Shown here piece by piece: positions 56,376 to 63,420 of a DNA stretch of 64,000 nucleotides. This stretch comes from Roseimarinus sediminis (lineage in GTDB: Bacteria; Bacteroidota; Bacteroidia; Bacteroidales; Prolixibacteraceae). The stretch spans positions 310,001 to 374,000 of the forward strand of contig NZ_JBNPXV010000004.1 of NCBI RefSeq assembly GCF_050433125.1. The letters are read 5' to 3'. The position numbers and the translations under genes were made by a program. Every line of letters begins with the position of its first letter. The stretch's first letter is position 1. The notes beneath the pieces were generated by a model. The model was not told where the DNA came from, made no database searches, and was given only the letters and a program-made list of their open reading frames with translations.

Positions 56376-56401
56376 AGCCAGAGCACCATGGTGCTCTGGC
56401 T
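56376..56401. repeat. 26-bp perfect palindrome between tRNA-Gly and tRNA-Tyr
   Basis: Arms AGCCAGAGCACCA / TGGTGCTCTGGCT without a loop. The GTGCTCTGGC half equals a segment of the tRNA-Thr D arm region, so it may derive from a tRNA fragment. It overlaps the transcript between two tRNAs. Confidence 0.85.
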
Positions 56402-56404
56402 GAG

Positions 56405-56486
56405 TGGGAAGAGCAGGATTCGAACCTACGAAGGCTGAGCCAACAGATTTACAGTCTGCCCCGTTTGACCGCTTCGGTATCTTCCC
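56405..56486 (-). tRNA. tRNA-Tyr (anticodon GTA)
   Basis: 82 nt class II tRNA, acceptor GGGAAGA/TCTTCCC, anticodon loop CTGTAAA, long variable arm, T loop TTCGAAT, discriminator A, CCA not encoded. Confidence 0.95.
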
Positions 56487-56520
56487 TTTTTCAATATGTT
56501 ATGAACTTTTTTGAATTTAA

Positions 56521-56601
56521 CGAAAGCTGAACCAACAGATTTATCCCGATTTGATCGGGACTCCGTTTGACTCCCGATCAAATCGGGATCGGTATCTTCC
56601 C
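56521..56601 (-). pseudogene. tRNA-Tyr remnant interrupted by two inverted copies of a 17-bp palindrome
   Basis: Compared with the intact tRNA-Tyr 115 bases away, the 5' acceptor, part of the D arm (CGTTTGAC) and the variable-arm side (GCTGAACCAACAGATTTA) are kept. TCCCGATTTGATCGGGA (56544-56560) replaces the 3' side of the anticodon stem/loop, and its exact reverse complement TCCCGATCAAATCGGGA (56572-56588) sits in the D arm. The T arm and 3' acceptor are missing. It cannot form a tRNA. Confidence 0.85.
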
Positions 56602-56627
56602 ATTAAATATTTAGAACTTAAAAAAAG

Positions 56628-56701
56628 AGCCGAATGTCAGATTCGAACTGACGACCCCGAGATTACAAATCACGTGCTCTGGCCAACTGAGCTAATTCGG
56701 C
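56628..56701 (-). tRNA. tRNA-Thr (anticodon TGT), copy 1 in transcription order
   Basis: 74 nt, identical to the tRNA-Thr at 56208-56281. Starts only 4 bases after the 3' end of the SRP RNA, so RNase P cleavage at its 5' end would also define the end of the SRP RNA. Confidence 0.93.
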
Positions 56702-56705
56702 AGGT

Positions 56706-56802
56706 GGGTAAGCTACCTGTGTCGCACCGCTACGACCGCCTATCCTTGCTGCCTTCCGGCCCTGGGGAGTTTCAGCAGGAGCTGGTCGCACAGGACTTAC
56801 CC
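56706..56802 (-). ncRNA. ffs: Small bacterial signal-recognition-particle RNA (4.5S type)
   Basis: ~97 nt with terminal pairing GGGTAAG ... CTTACCC and the conserved domain-IV loop CAGGGCCGGAAGGCAGCAAGG, the Ffh-binding site. It guides nascent inner-membrane proteins to the translocon together with Ffh. First member of the minus-strand stable-RNA operon; a good TTTG-N18-TACTTTTG promoter lies 6 bases upstream. Confidence 0.92.
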
Positions 56803-56807
56803 GGCGA

Positions 56808-56837
56808 CAAAAGTAGAAAATTTTGTAATACCACAAA
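56808..56837 (-). promoter_or_regulatory. Promoter of the SRP RNA/tRNA operon
   Basis: On the minus strand TTTG (56834-56837), an 18-base spacer, then TACTTTTG (56808-56815), ending 6 bases before the SRP RNA start. Both Bacteroidota elements match. Confidence 0.75.
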
Positions 56838-56898
56838 ATATTTTTTCATTCGAAATAAAAATTCTTTCCCTGCCGCGATTTCAGGCTGCTTCGAACAC

Positions 56899-56928
56899 TT
56901 TTATTAACAGTAAAAAAGGGTATATTTG
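56899..56928 (+). promoter_or_regulatory. Candidate promoter for the DUF4199 gene
   Basis: TTTT (56899-56902, one mismatch to TTTG), 18-base spacer, TATATTTG (56921-56928), 22 bases before ATG 56951. Confidence 0.55.
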
Positions 56929-56950
56929 CCTAAATCATTAACCAAAAAAC

Positions 56951-57514
56951 ATGATCATGGAAACAAATAAGAGCCTGTTCTGGAACAAGGCCATGCTGTG
57001 GGGATTCATTACAGCCCTTGGCATCATGATAGTTACCTCTGCCTATTATGCCACCGACAACTACTTTGCAAGTTCCCGCTCGTGGGTTGAATTAGCCGTT
57101 TATATAGCCGGCATTGTTTTATGTGCACTAAGTTTTAAAGCAACACTTGCCGACAGCGACGAATTCCCCTATGCAAGGGCCCTGGGCCTGGGAGTCGCTA
57201 CGCTGTTTTTTGCTTCCTTAATTATCGCCCTCTTTACCTTCGTGTTTTTCAAGTACATCGATCCGGGTATGATTGACGAAATTCTGTTGAATACCGAAGA
57301 AGTAGCGCTTTCGAAAGGTGTACCAGAGGAGATGATCGAGCAACAAATAGCAATGCAGGAGAAATTTACACAACCTGCCATACTGGCTGCTTCTACTATT
57401 TTTGCCACTGTTTTATATGGCTTAATTATTTCACTGCTTACTTCCATTTTCCTCAAAAAGAAAAGTGCAGGGGGTTATAATTCAGCCATGAACGAAATTA
57501 AAGACGAAGAATAA
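56951..57514 (+). CDS. DUF4199-family membrane protein
   Basis: 187 residues with four membrane helices (about 12-30, 44-61, 77-98, 145-168). Layout and the SFKATLADSDEFPYARALGLG segment match the Bacteroidota-specific DUF4199 family, of unknown function. Between helices 3 and 4 lies a charged extracytoplasmic loop. The next gene, a GT2 glycosyltransferase, follows after 12 bases; this DUF4199-GT2 pairing recurs in Bacteroidota to my knowledge, suggesting a shared role in envelope glycans. Confidence 0.85.
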   Translation: MIMETNKSLFWNKAMLWGFITALGIMIVTSAYYATDNYFASSRSWVELAVYIAGIVLCALSFKATLADSDEFPYARALGLGVATLFFASLIIALFTFVFFKYIDPGMIDEILLNTEEVALSKGVPEEMIEQQIAMQEKFTQPAILAASTIFATVLYGLIISLLTSIFLKKKSAGGYNSAMNEIKDEE

Positions 57515-57526
57515 GCGCGCCGGAAT

Positions 57527-58483
57527 ATGGATTTATCAATTGTTATTCCTCTGTTGAACGAAGAAGAGTCGTTACCCGAACTGAGCGCCTGGATTGTGCG
57601 TGTGATGGAAGCACACCAACTGAGCTATGAAGTGATTTTTATCGACGATGGCAGCAGAGATCATTCCTGGGAAACCATTTGCCGGCTGGCCGAAGAAAAT
57701 CCGAACATCCAGGGCATCAGTTTTCAGCGTAACTATGGAAAATCAGCAGCCCTGCACGTAGGCTTTCGTAAGGCCGTGGGCGACATTGTGGTAACTATGG
57801 ATGCCGACCTTCAGGACAATCCGGAAGAAATCCCTGAAATGATGCGCATGATCAGGGAAGACGGATACGACCTGGTTTCGGGATGGAAAAAAATAAGACA
57901 CGATCCGGTGCTTTCGAAAAATCTTCCAAGTAAGTTTTACAACTGGACCGTTCGAAGAATGACGCATATTAAGCTGCATGATATGAACTGCGGTTTAAAG
58001 GCCTATAAAAAACAGGTCATAAAAAGCATCGAAGTGTATGGCGACATGCATCGTTTTATTCCCGTGCTGGCGAAATGGGCAGGTTTTAAAAAGATAGGCG
58101 AAAAGGTGGTGAAACACCAGGAAAGGAAATACGGAGAAACCAAATTCGGGCTCGAACGTTTTATTCGCGGACCACTCGATTTGATTTCTGTTATGTTCAT
58201 TTCGCGCTTTGCCAAACGCCCCATGCATTTCTTTGGCGTGTTTGGTTCACTCATGTTTATTCTGGGTTTTTTTGCAGCGCTCTGGGTCGGAATTCAAAAG
58301 ATTTATGCCCTTAAAAATCATATCGCGGCACGACTGGTTACCGACAACCCTTATTTCTACATCGCATTAACCGCCATGATCATTGGTTCGCTCTTTTTTC
58401 TGGCCGGTTTTATAGCCGATCTGGTTTCACGCAATGCAGCCGACCGCAACCAATATCAAATTGGTGACACAACATTGAAGTAA
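57527..58483 (+). CDS. Glycosyltransferase family 2 (dolichol-phosphate-mannose-synthase-like)
   Basis: 318 residues. GT-A domain (1-230) with IVIPLLNEEESLPEL at the N-terminus, IDDGSRDHSW, TMDADLQDNPEE (DxD near residue 92) and QRNYGKSAAL. Two C-terminal membrane helices (about 238-260 and 282-306) anchor it, as in ArnC/GtrB enzymes that load a sugar onto undecaprenyl phosphate. It probably supplies a lipid-linked sugar for envelope glycan modification. Followed by a bidirectional terminator. Confidence 0.9.
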   Translation: MDLSIVIPLLNEEESLPELSAWIVRVMEAHQLSYEVIFIDDGSRDHSWETICRLAEENPNIQGISFQRNYGKSAALHVGFRKAVGDIVVTMDADLQDNPEEIPEMMRMIREDGYDLVSGWKKIRHDPVLSKNLPSKFYNWTVRRMTHIKLHDMNCGLKAYKKQVIKSIEVYGDMHRFIPVLAKWAGFKKIGEKVVKHQERKYGETKFGLERFIRGPLDLISVMFISRFAKRPMHFFGVFGSLMFILGFFAALWVGIQKIYALKNHIAARLVTDNPYFYIALTAMIIGSLFFLAGFIADLVSRNAADRNQYQIGDTTLK

Positions 58484-58504
58484 AAACGATTTTTTCTTCA
58501 ACAC

Positions 58505-58532
58505 AAAAGGTGCTTAATGGCACCTTTTTTTC
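58505..58532. terminator. Bidirectional terminator between the GT2 and M16 genes
   Basis: 9-bp stem AAAAGGTGC (58505-58513) / GCACCTTTT (58520-58528), 6-nt loop, T tract on plus and TTTTGTG on minus. Confidence 0.8.
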
Positions 58533-58555
58533 TATAATGCAAAGTAATAGCCTGA

Positions 58556-59836
58556 CTACATTTTTCCGGCCACCACTTCGTACATGTCTTCATGCTGCAG
58601 GTATTGCACCGCCAGCTGCTGAATACGTTCAGGGGTAATCAGCTGTATTTCGCTGATTAATTGCTCATAATGATCGTACCATAAACCAGCTTCCAGCAGC
58701 GTTCTTAAACTGGCCGACATGGCAAATACCCCGTCGAAACTACGTAAATTTTCACCCAGCAAATAGTTCTTTACCACTTCCAGCTCTTCTTTATCTACTG
58801 CCTCCTGTTGCAATCGTTGAATCACCTGATAAATCGATTGCAGGGCCGGTGCAGTCACCTCCACTCCCACTTCACTTGAAATAGAAAGATAAGCAGCATT
58901 TGGCAAGGTTAAAATATAGGATCCTATACCATAGGTATAGCCTTTCTCTTCGCGCAATTCGGTCATCAGCCTCGATCCGAAATACCCGCCCAAAAGCGTA
59001 CTTAAAATTGTGAGTCCGTGAAAATCGTGATGCTCCCGGTTAGGCAGCAAACAGCCAATTCGAACAGCCGATTGCAATGCGTCGCCTTTAATAAGCAGGT
59101 GCTGTTTCTCACCTGCCGGTGCTAATTCAAACTGCTGATTGTAAACGGGCTCACCCGAGGTCCAGTTATTCCCTCCCAGATAACGTTCAACAGCTTTCTT
59201 TTCCTCAGCGCCATAGCGCCCTGCTACAATGATTCGACAATTCGAAGCACAATAATGTTTCCGGTGAAAATCCTGTAAAACATGGCTGTTGATCGCATTG
59301 AAATCTTCAATCTTATTGGTGTTGGCATAAGGATGATCTTCACCAAAAAGCACCTGGGAAAAGCGCTTCTGAGCCATGGTTTTCACCTTGTTGTTTTCAA
59401 CAATAAATTGTTGTTTCTTTTTAATTAGCTGTGCTGAAACCTCTTTTTCGGGAAATATGGGATGCATGATTACATCGGCCGTTACCCTGAGAATTTCATC
59501 AAGGTACTTATTCAGCGTCAATACGGTCACATTACCAAATTGCTGGTCGGCACTTAATTGCAGATAGGCACCTCTGAAATCGAATGCTTCGGCAATTTGT
59601 TGAGCGCTATAATGCTTACTGCCTTGATTCATAAAAGCGTTGGCAAGGCCGGCGACCAGGTTTTCCGACTGATACCATGTTCCGGCATCAAAAATCATAT
59701 CGATTTTCACCAACTCCTGACTCCCTGCATTGATTCCCCAAACCTTGATGCCATTGCTTAAGACCCATTCTTCGGGCATCAAATAGTCGAAGGTTGCTAT
59801 CCCTTTTATTTCAGGGGCTATGTTTCGCTTTATCAT
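58556..59836 (-). CDS. M16-family peptidase, inactive subunit
   Basis: 426 residues with the two M16 halves (about 20-210 and 215-426; YGIGSYI and the C-terminal REEKGYTYG loop are typical). The HxxEH zinc motif is absent at the expected place, where the sequence is GLANAFMNQGSKHY, so it cannot hydrolyse by itself. In heterodimeric M16B peptidases one subunit holds zinc and the other holds the Arg-Tyr substrate motif; RxxxGYTYG here fits the second type. Its ATG overlaps the stop of the active subunit by four bases. Confidence 0.88.
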   Translation of the reverse strand: MIKRNIAPEIKGIATFDYLMPEEWVLSNGIKVWGINAGSQELVKIDMIFDAGTWYQSENLVAGLANAFMNQGSKHYSAQQIAEAFDFRGAYLQLSADQQFGNVTVLTLNKYLDEILRVTADVIMHPIFPEKEVSAQLIKKKQQFIVENNKVKTMAQKRFSQVLFGEDHPYANTNKIEDFNAINSHVLQDFHRKHYCASNCRIIVAGRYGAEEKKAVERYLGGNNWTSGEPVYNQQFELAPAGEKQHLLIKGDALQSAVRIGCLLPNREHHDFHGLTILSTLLGGYFGSRLMTELREEKGYTYGIGSYILTLPNAAYLSISSEVGVEVTAPALQSIYQVIQRLQQEAVDKEELEVVKNYLLGENLRSFDGVFAMSASLRTLLEAGLWYDHYEQLISEIQLITPERIQQLAVQYLQHEDMYEVVAGKM

Positions 59837-61074
59837 GCTTTCCTTTTATGATAATAGATGGTTGAACAATTGCTATCGACAAATAAACGGCGGGCAACCG
59901 CATTCAGCTGTTCGGCATTAACAGCACGGTACATTTCATTCTGACGGTTGATGAGCCCGGCATCGCCCAGTAATTCATAAGCCGCCAGTGCCATTGCCTT
60001 ATTCAAATAGGAAATTTCGGAATAGAGAAGATTGGCCTCTACCTTGTTAATCACCTTCTGCAATTCATTCCGATCGATCAATTCGTTCTTAAGTATTTCA
60101 AGTTCTTCACGAATGGCCGCTTCTGCTTTTTCCATGCTCATCCCGTCAATTAACTTTCCACCAATGGTTAGCAAACCCGGATCGGCATCGCCGGTGATAA
60201 AAGCATCCAGCTCGCCGAAAATTCCCTGTTCAATTACCAGCTTACGGTACAGTCTTGAAGAATGACCATTGGAAAGGATATCCGAAATCAGGTCGGCTGT
60301 ATGATAGTCGGGCCCCAACTTTCCATCCATATGAAAGGACATAAACAAGGCATCGTAGGGCACATCGCGTTCGACATGCTTTTCACGGCAGGCTGTCTGA
60401 GTGGGTTCAACGGGAAGCCTGCGCTCAGGCACCTCACGATGAGGGATGGCTCCAAACCATTTTTCTGCCAGACCAAACACCTGCTCAGCATCGACATGAC
60501 CGGTCACAGAAAGCACTGCATTATTGGGTGCATAATGTTTAAAGAAGAAATCTTTTACATCGTTAAGTGTGGCATTTTCGATGTGCGCAGGCGATTTACC
60601 AATGGTGGCCCAACGATAGGGATGTACTTTATACGCCAGTTCTTTAATCAGCAGATATAAATCACCATAGGGTTGATTCAGGTAATTTTGTTTGAACTCT
60701 TCGATTACCACATTGCGCTGTACGGCAAGGCTTTTTTCGCTGAAAGCCAGTTCAAGCATGCGATCGGACTCGAGCCAAAAACCTGTTTCGAGGTTATTGG
60801 CCGGCACTGTAAGATAATAGTTGGTCAGATCGCTGGTGGTAAAAGCATTGTTTTCGCCCCCCACTTTCTGAAGCGGCGTATCGTAATCGGGAATGTGCTT
60901 CGACCCGCCAAACATCAAATGTTCAAACAAATGGGCAAAACCTGTTTTCTCCGGATTTTCATCACGCGAACCCACATCATAAGCTACATTGACTGCAGCC
61001 ATGGGAGTCGATTGATCTACATGAACAAGCACTTTGAGTCCGTTTGCTAAACGCTTTTTATGAAATTCGATCAT
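59833..61074 (-). CDS. M16-family zinc peptidase, active subunit
   Basis: 413 residues from ATG (minus 61074); longer in-frame extensions upstream have no M16 similarity. Zinc motif HLFEH at residues 48-52 with Glu51 as catalytic base, and a downstream VVIEEFKQNY segment with the third ligand Glu. No signal peptide, so probably cytoplasmic. Forms a two-subunit peptidase with the next gene product. A TACATTTG promoter lies 19 bases upstream. Confidence 0.92.
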   Translation of the reverse strand: MIEFHKKRLANGLKVLVHVDQSTPMAAVNVAYDVGSRDENPEKTGFAHLFEHLMFGGSKHIPDYDTPLQKVGGENNAFTTSDLTNYYLTVPANNLETGFWLESDRMLELAFSEKSLAVQRNVVIEEFKQNYLNQPYGDLYLLIKELAYKVHPYRWATIGKSPAHIENATLNDVKDFFFKHYAPNNAVLSVTGHVDAEQVFGLAEKWFGAIPHREVPERRLPVEPTQTACREKHVERDVPYDALFMSFHMDGKLGPDYHTADLISDILSNGHSSRLYRKLVIEQGIFGELDAFITGDADPGLLTIGGKLIDGMSMEKAEAAIREELEILKNELIDRNELQKVINKVEANLLYSEISYLNKAMALAAYELLGDAGLINRQNEMYRAVNAEQLNAVARRLFVDSNCSTIYYHKRKA

Positions 61075-61092
61075 TGTTAAAAAATTGAACCG

Positions 61093-61123
61093 CAAATGTA
61101 GTGCTTTTAGCCCGACCGGCAAA
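61093..61123 (-). promoter_or_regulatory. Promoter of the M16 peptidase pair
   Basis: On the minus strand TTTG (61120-61123), 19-base spacer, TACATTTG (61093-61100), 18 bases before the ATG. Both elements match the Bacteroidota consensus. Confidence 0.7.
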
Positions 61124-61283
61124 TGCCTGTGACTTAATATGCGGGGCTCGACGACAGAACGAAGGATCGCAAAGAAGCTGCCAAAAAATTCGACCGTGAA
61201 TAGCCATGTTTGGATGAATTGAAAGGTCGAAAGCTGAACTAGTTGCCTGTTCCCGGCTTCCAATTCTTTTTTTTACGCTTACA

Positions 61284-61780
61284 AGGCTTGTTGACCGCTG
61301 TAAAAGCTTTTTTTCACTACAACAAACCTTGTTGAAGCCGAAAAAACGTTTTGACAGCCATTACAAGACTTGTTGACAGCGAAAAAACGTTTTTACAGCC
61401 ATTACAAAATTTGTTGAAGGCAAAAAAAATGTTTTTACAGTCATTACAAGACTTGTTGAAGCCGAAAAAACGTTTTGACAGCCATTACAAGACTTGTTGA
61501 CAGCGAAAAAACGTTTTTACAGCCATTACAAAATTTGTTGAAGGCAAANNNNNNNNNNNNNNNNNNNNNNNNNNNNNNNNNNNNNNNNNNNNNNNNNNNN
61601 NNNNNNNNNNNNNNNNNNNNNNNNNNNNNNNNNNNNNNNNNNNGCAAAAAAAATGTTTTTACAGTCATTACAAGACTTGTTGAAGCCGAAAAAACGTTTT
61701 TACAGGTCCGAAGAAAAAAAAATTGGTCAAAAAAACGTTTTGACAGCCATGACAAAACTTATTGACAGCAAAAAAACATG
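61284..61780. repeat. 41-bp minisatellite with 124-bp higher-order period, interrupted by a sequencing gap
   Basis: Units of 41-42 bp such as CGAAAAAACGTTTTTACAG followed by CCATTACAAGACTTGTTGA, repeated about ten times with variants. Three units make a 124-bp block that repeats almost exactly (61337 and 61461). Each unit holds two palindromes, AAAAACGTTTTT and ACAAG-A-CTTGT. The outer units are more degenerate. No gene is supported inside. Confidence 0.9.
61549..61643. other. Assembly gap (95 N) inside the minisatellite
   Basis: The flanks on both sides are the same repeat phase (GGCAAA / GCAAAAAAAATG). The gap length does not fit the 124-bp period, so the repeat number is unknown. Confidence 0.95.
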
Positions 61781-61908
61781 CTGACAGCGCGCTCGTGCTT
61801 GCGTCGACGCAAAAAGAAACATTATCCTGAAACTTTTTTCATGTTGGCCCCGATGAGCAGTCGAAAATGCACTGCGAAGCATGTTGATGGGCTTTTAAAG
61901 AGATTGAA

Positions 61909-62017
61909 GATTAACGATCAACGATTGAAGATTAACGATCAACGATTGAAGATTAAAGATTAACGATCAACGATTGAAGATTAACGATTAACGATTGAAG
62001 ATTAACGATTGACGATT
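61909..62017. repeat. 21-bp short tandem repeat next to the IS element
   Basis: Units like AACGATCAACGATTGAAGATT repeated about five times with loss of sub-units (AACGATTAACG, AAAGATTAACG). It ends in ATT directly at the left end of the IS element, and ATTAACG resumes after its right end, so the IS inserted into the repeat. Confidence 0.85.
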
Positions 62018-62026
62018 TGTCCATGC

Positions 62027-62956
62027 CTAAATAACGTTGACCGAATTAGACGTAATTTTATTCTTTTTCTTATTCATCAAATCTAACTGATGATGTTTAT
62101 TTTCTGTTGACTTTGGGAAATAACTCTGAACTTTTGAAGAGTTATTCTCAAAGTCAATAGAATAGGCCGTTCGATATTGAACCGGTGTCATTCCTTTTAA
62201 AGCCTTATGTGGCTTTTCATTATTGTACATATGTTCGGCTCTTTTAAGCTGTTTTTTTAGTTCTTCGAATGTTTCGGGCGCATATGAATAAAGATAACTG
62301 TTTTTAATAGTTCCGTTTAACCTTTCAGCATGTGGATTTTCAAACACACTTTCTTCAGTCATTGAGTTGCTCATTTTCAGCTTTTTCGTAAGCTTTTTAA
62401 ATTCGGTGCTATAATACTGTCCGCCTCCGTCGGAATGGATGATCGCTCCTGCAAGGGCGGCTTGTCCGCGATTCTTTTTTACCTGCAACAGGGCCGGCAA
62501 GGTGGTGTCTTCCGTTCGCAAACTTATGCTCGCACAAGATCCAACTATTTCCCGGTTGAACAAATCCATGATCAAGGTGATGTAATAGAACTTTCCATGC
62601 ATTTCATAATAGGTGATGTCACTCACCAAAACCTGGTTTACAGCTGTAACCTCAATCCCTTTAATCAAATTAGGGAAACGGGTCACTCCTCTGCTATCTG
62701 TGGTTATCCGGAAGTTCTTTTGTTTCCTTACCCGGTAGCCTCGTTCAAAACAGAATTGCTCAAATTTGTCCCTTCCCATGCCTTGTGGATTTAGCTTGAA
62801 GTAAATCTCACGAACGCCCATACATGGGTGATCTTCCCGAATTTTGTTGACCAGCATTAATACCTGTTCCGTATACCCCAAGTGTGCTTCCTGACGCTGT
62901 AACATTTGATAAAATGACTGCTTTTTTACTGATATTGCACTAAAAAGATGGCTCAT
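62027..62956 (-). CDS. IS3-family transposase, OrfB (DDE catalytic part)
   Basis: 309 residues. Retroviral-integrase-type catalytic domain with Asp in VLVSDITYYE, Asp in IIHSDGGGQY and Glu in NPHAERLNG, the DD(35)E triad; an N-terminal HTH_21-like region precedes it (VREIYFKLNPQGMGRD). The ATG overlaps the orfA stop (ATGA). The orfB frame is -1 relative to orfA and open from a run of nine A at 63013-63021, so an OrfAB fusion can form by frameshifting. Confidence 0.93.
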   Translation of the reverse strand: MSHLFSAISVKKQSFYQMLQRQEAHLGYTEQVLMLVNKIREDHPCMGVREIYFKLNPQGMGRDKFEQFCFERGYRVRKQKNFRITTDSRGVTRFPNLIKGIEVTAVNQVLVSDITYYEMHGKFYYITLIMDLFNREIVGSCASISLRTEDTTLPALLQVKKNRGQAALAGAIIHSDGGGQYYSTEFKKLTKKLKMSNSMTEESVFENPHAERLNGTIKNSYLYSYAPETFEELKKQLKRAEHMYNNEKPHKALKGMTPVQYRTAYSIDFENNSSKVQSYFPKSTENKHHQLDLMNKKKNKITSNSVNVI

Positions 62957-63378
62957 TTTGATCCCAAGTTTTTCCCTGGAGCTCCAATACCAGAGGAGGG
63001 TTGCGAACCGAATTTTTTTTTAATATCTACTTTATACGTGCTCTCAGCAATTTCAATCATCTTGTCCTGAAAATCAATCAACAACTGCTTCTGACCAACA
63101 ACCCGCTCAAGCTCTTTTATCCGATCTTCCAGATTGCTAATTTTTTTTGTGTCGCTTTTGGATTCAACCACTTGTCTTTCTTGCCTCTTTGCCATATTAG
63201 AATATTTATAAAGCCACTTGTAAACAGAAGTCCTGCTTACTTTGTGAACCTTACAAATATCAGAAATACTAACCAGATTTTTTTCCAGTTCTTGAACTCG
63301 TTTCTTCTTGAAATCAGCACTAAAATATCGGCATTGCTTTAGATGTTGTTCATCATTAAAAAATCCAATTTGTTTCAT
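62953..63378 (-). CDS. IS3-family transposase, OrfA (DNA-binding part)
   Basis: 141 residues with a helix-turn-helix (FSADFKKKRVQELEKN ... SISDICKVHKVSRTSVYKWLY, quoted in two parts) and a leucine-zipper-like coiled coil (ISNLEDRIKELERVVGQKQ) before the C-terminus, as usual for IS3 OrfA. It binds the IS ends and pairs with OrfB or OrfAB. Confidence 0.92.
   Translation of the reverse strand: MKQIGFFNDEQHLKQCRYFSADFKKKRVQELEKNLVSISDICKVHKVSRTSVYKWLYKYSNMAKRQERQVVESKSDTKKISNLEDRIKELERVVGQKQLLIDFQDKMIEIAESTYKVDIKKKFGSQPSSGIGAPGKNLGSK
63013..63021 (-). promoter_or_regulatory. Slippery A9 run for OrfAB frameshifting
   Basis: Nine A on the minus strand within orfA codons GAT ATT AAA AAA AAA TTC. 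Slipping -1 reads ...AAA ATT CGG TTC, which stays open into orfB. Matches the A6/A7 sites used by IS3 elements. Confidence 0.65.
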
Positions 63379-63420
63379 TTGTCAACCTTTTTTTTGGTCA
63401 ACGTTTTTCAGGCACTGACA

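Larger units (their letters stand above)
62018..63420 (-). mobile_element. Complete IS3-family insertion sequence (1403 bp)
   Basis: Terminal inverted repeats of 25 bp: TGTCcaTGCCTaAAtAACGTTGACC (left 62018-62042, shown in the pattern TGTC..TGCCT..AACGTTGACC) and its counterpart at 63396-63420, differing at 4 positions. Ends are TG...CA, as in IS3. A 3-bp ATT target duplication flanks it (62015-62017 and 63421-63423). Contains orfA and orfB on the minus strand. All parts are present, so it may still move. Confidence 0.9.

Noticed and set aside
56551..56907. 118-residue plus-strand frame
   Set aside because: Crosses the tRNA-Tyr remnant, tRNA-Thr and SRP RNA on the opposite strand.
61075..61263. 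Upstream extension of the M16 active subunit
   Set aside because: No M16 similarity and it overlaps a promoter with both consensus elements.
61444..61765. Open reading frames on both strands inside the minisatellite
   Set aside because: They are artefacts of the repeat and run across the N gap.
61284..61780. CRISPR-like array
   Set aside because: Both the palindromic part and the intervening part of each unit are conserved, so there are no unique spacers, and no cas genes are near.
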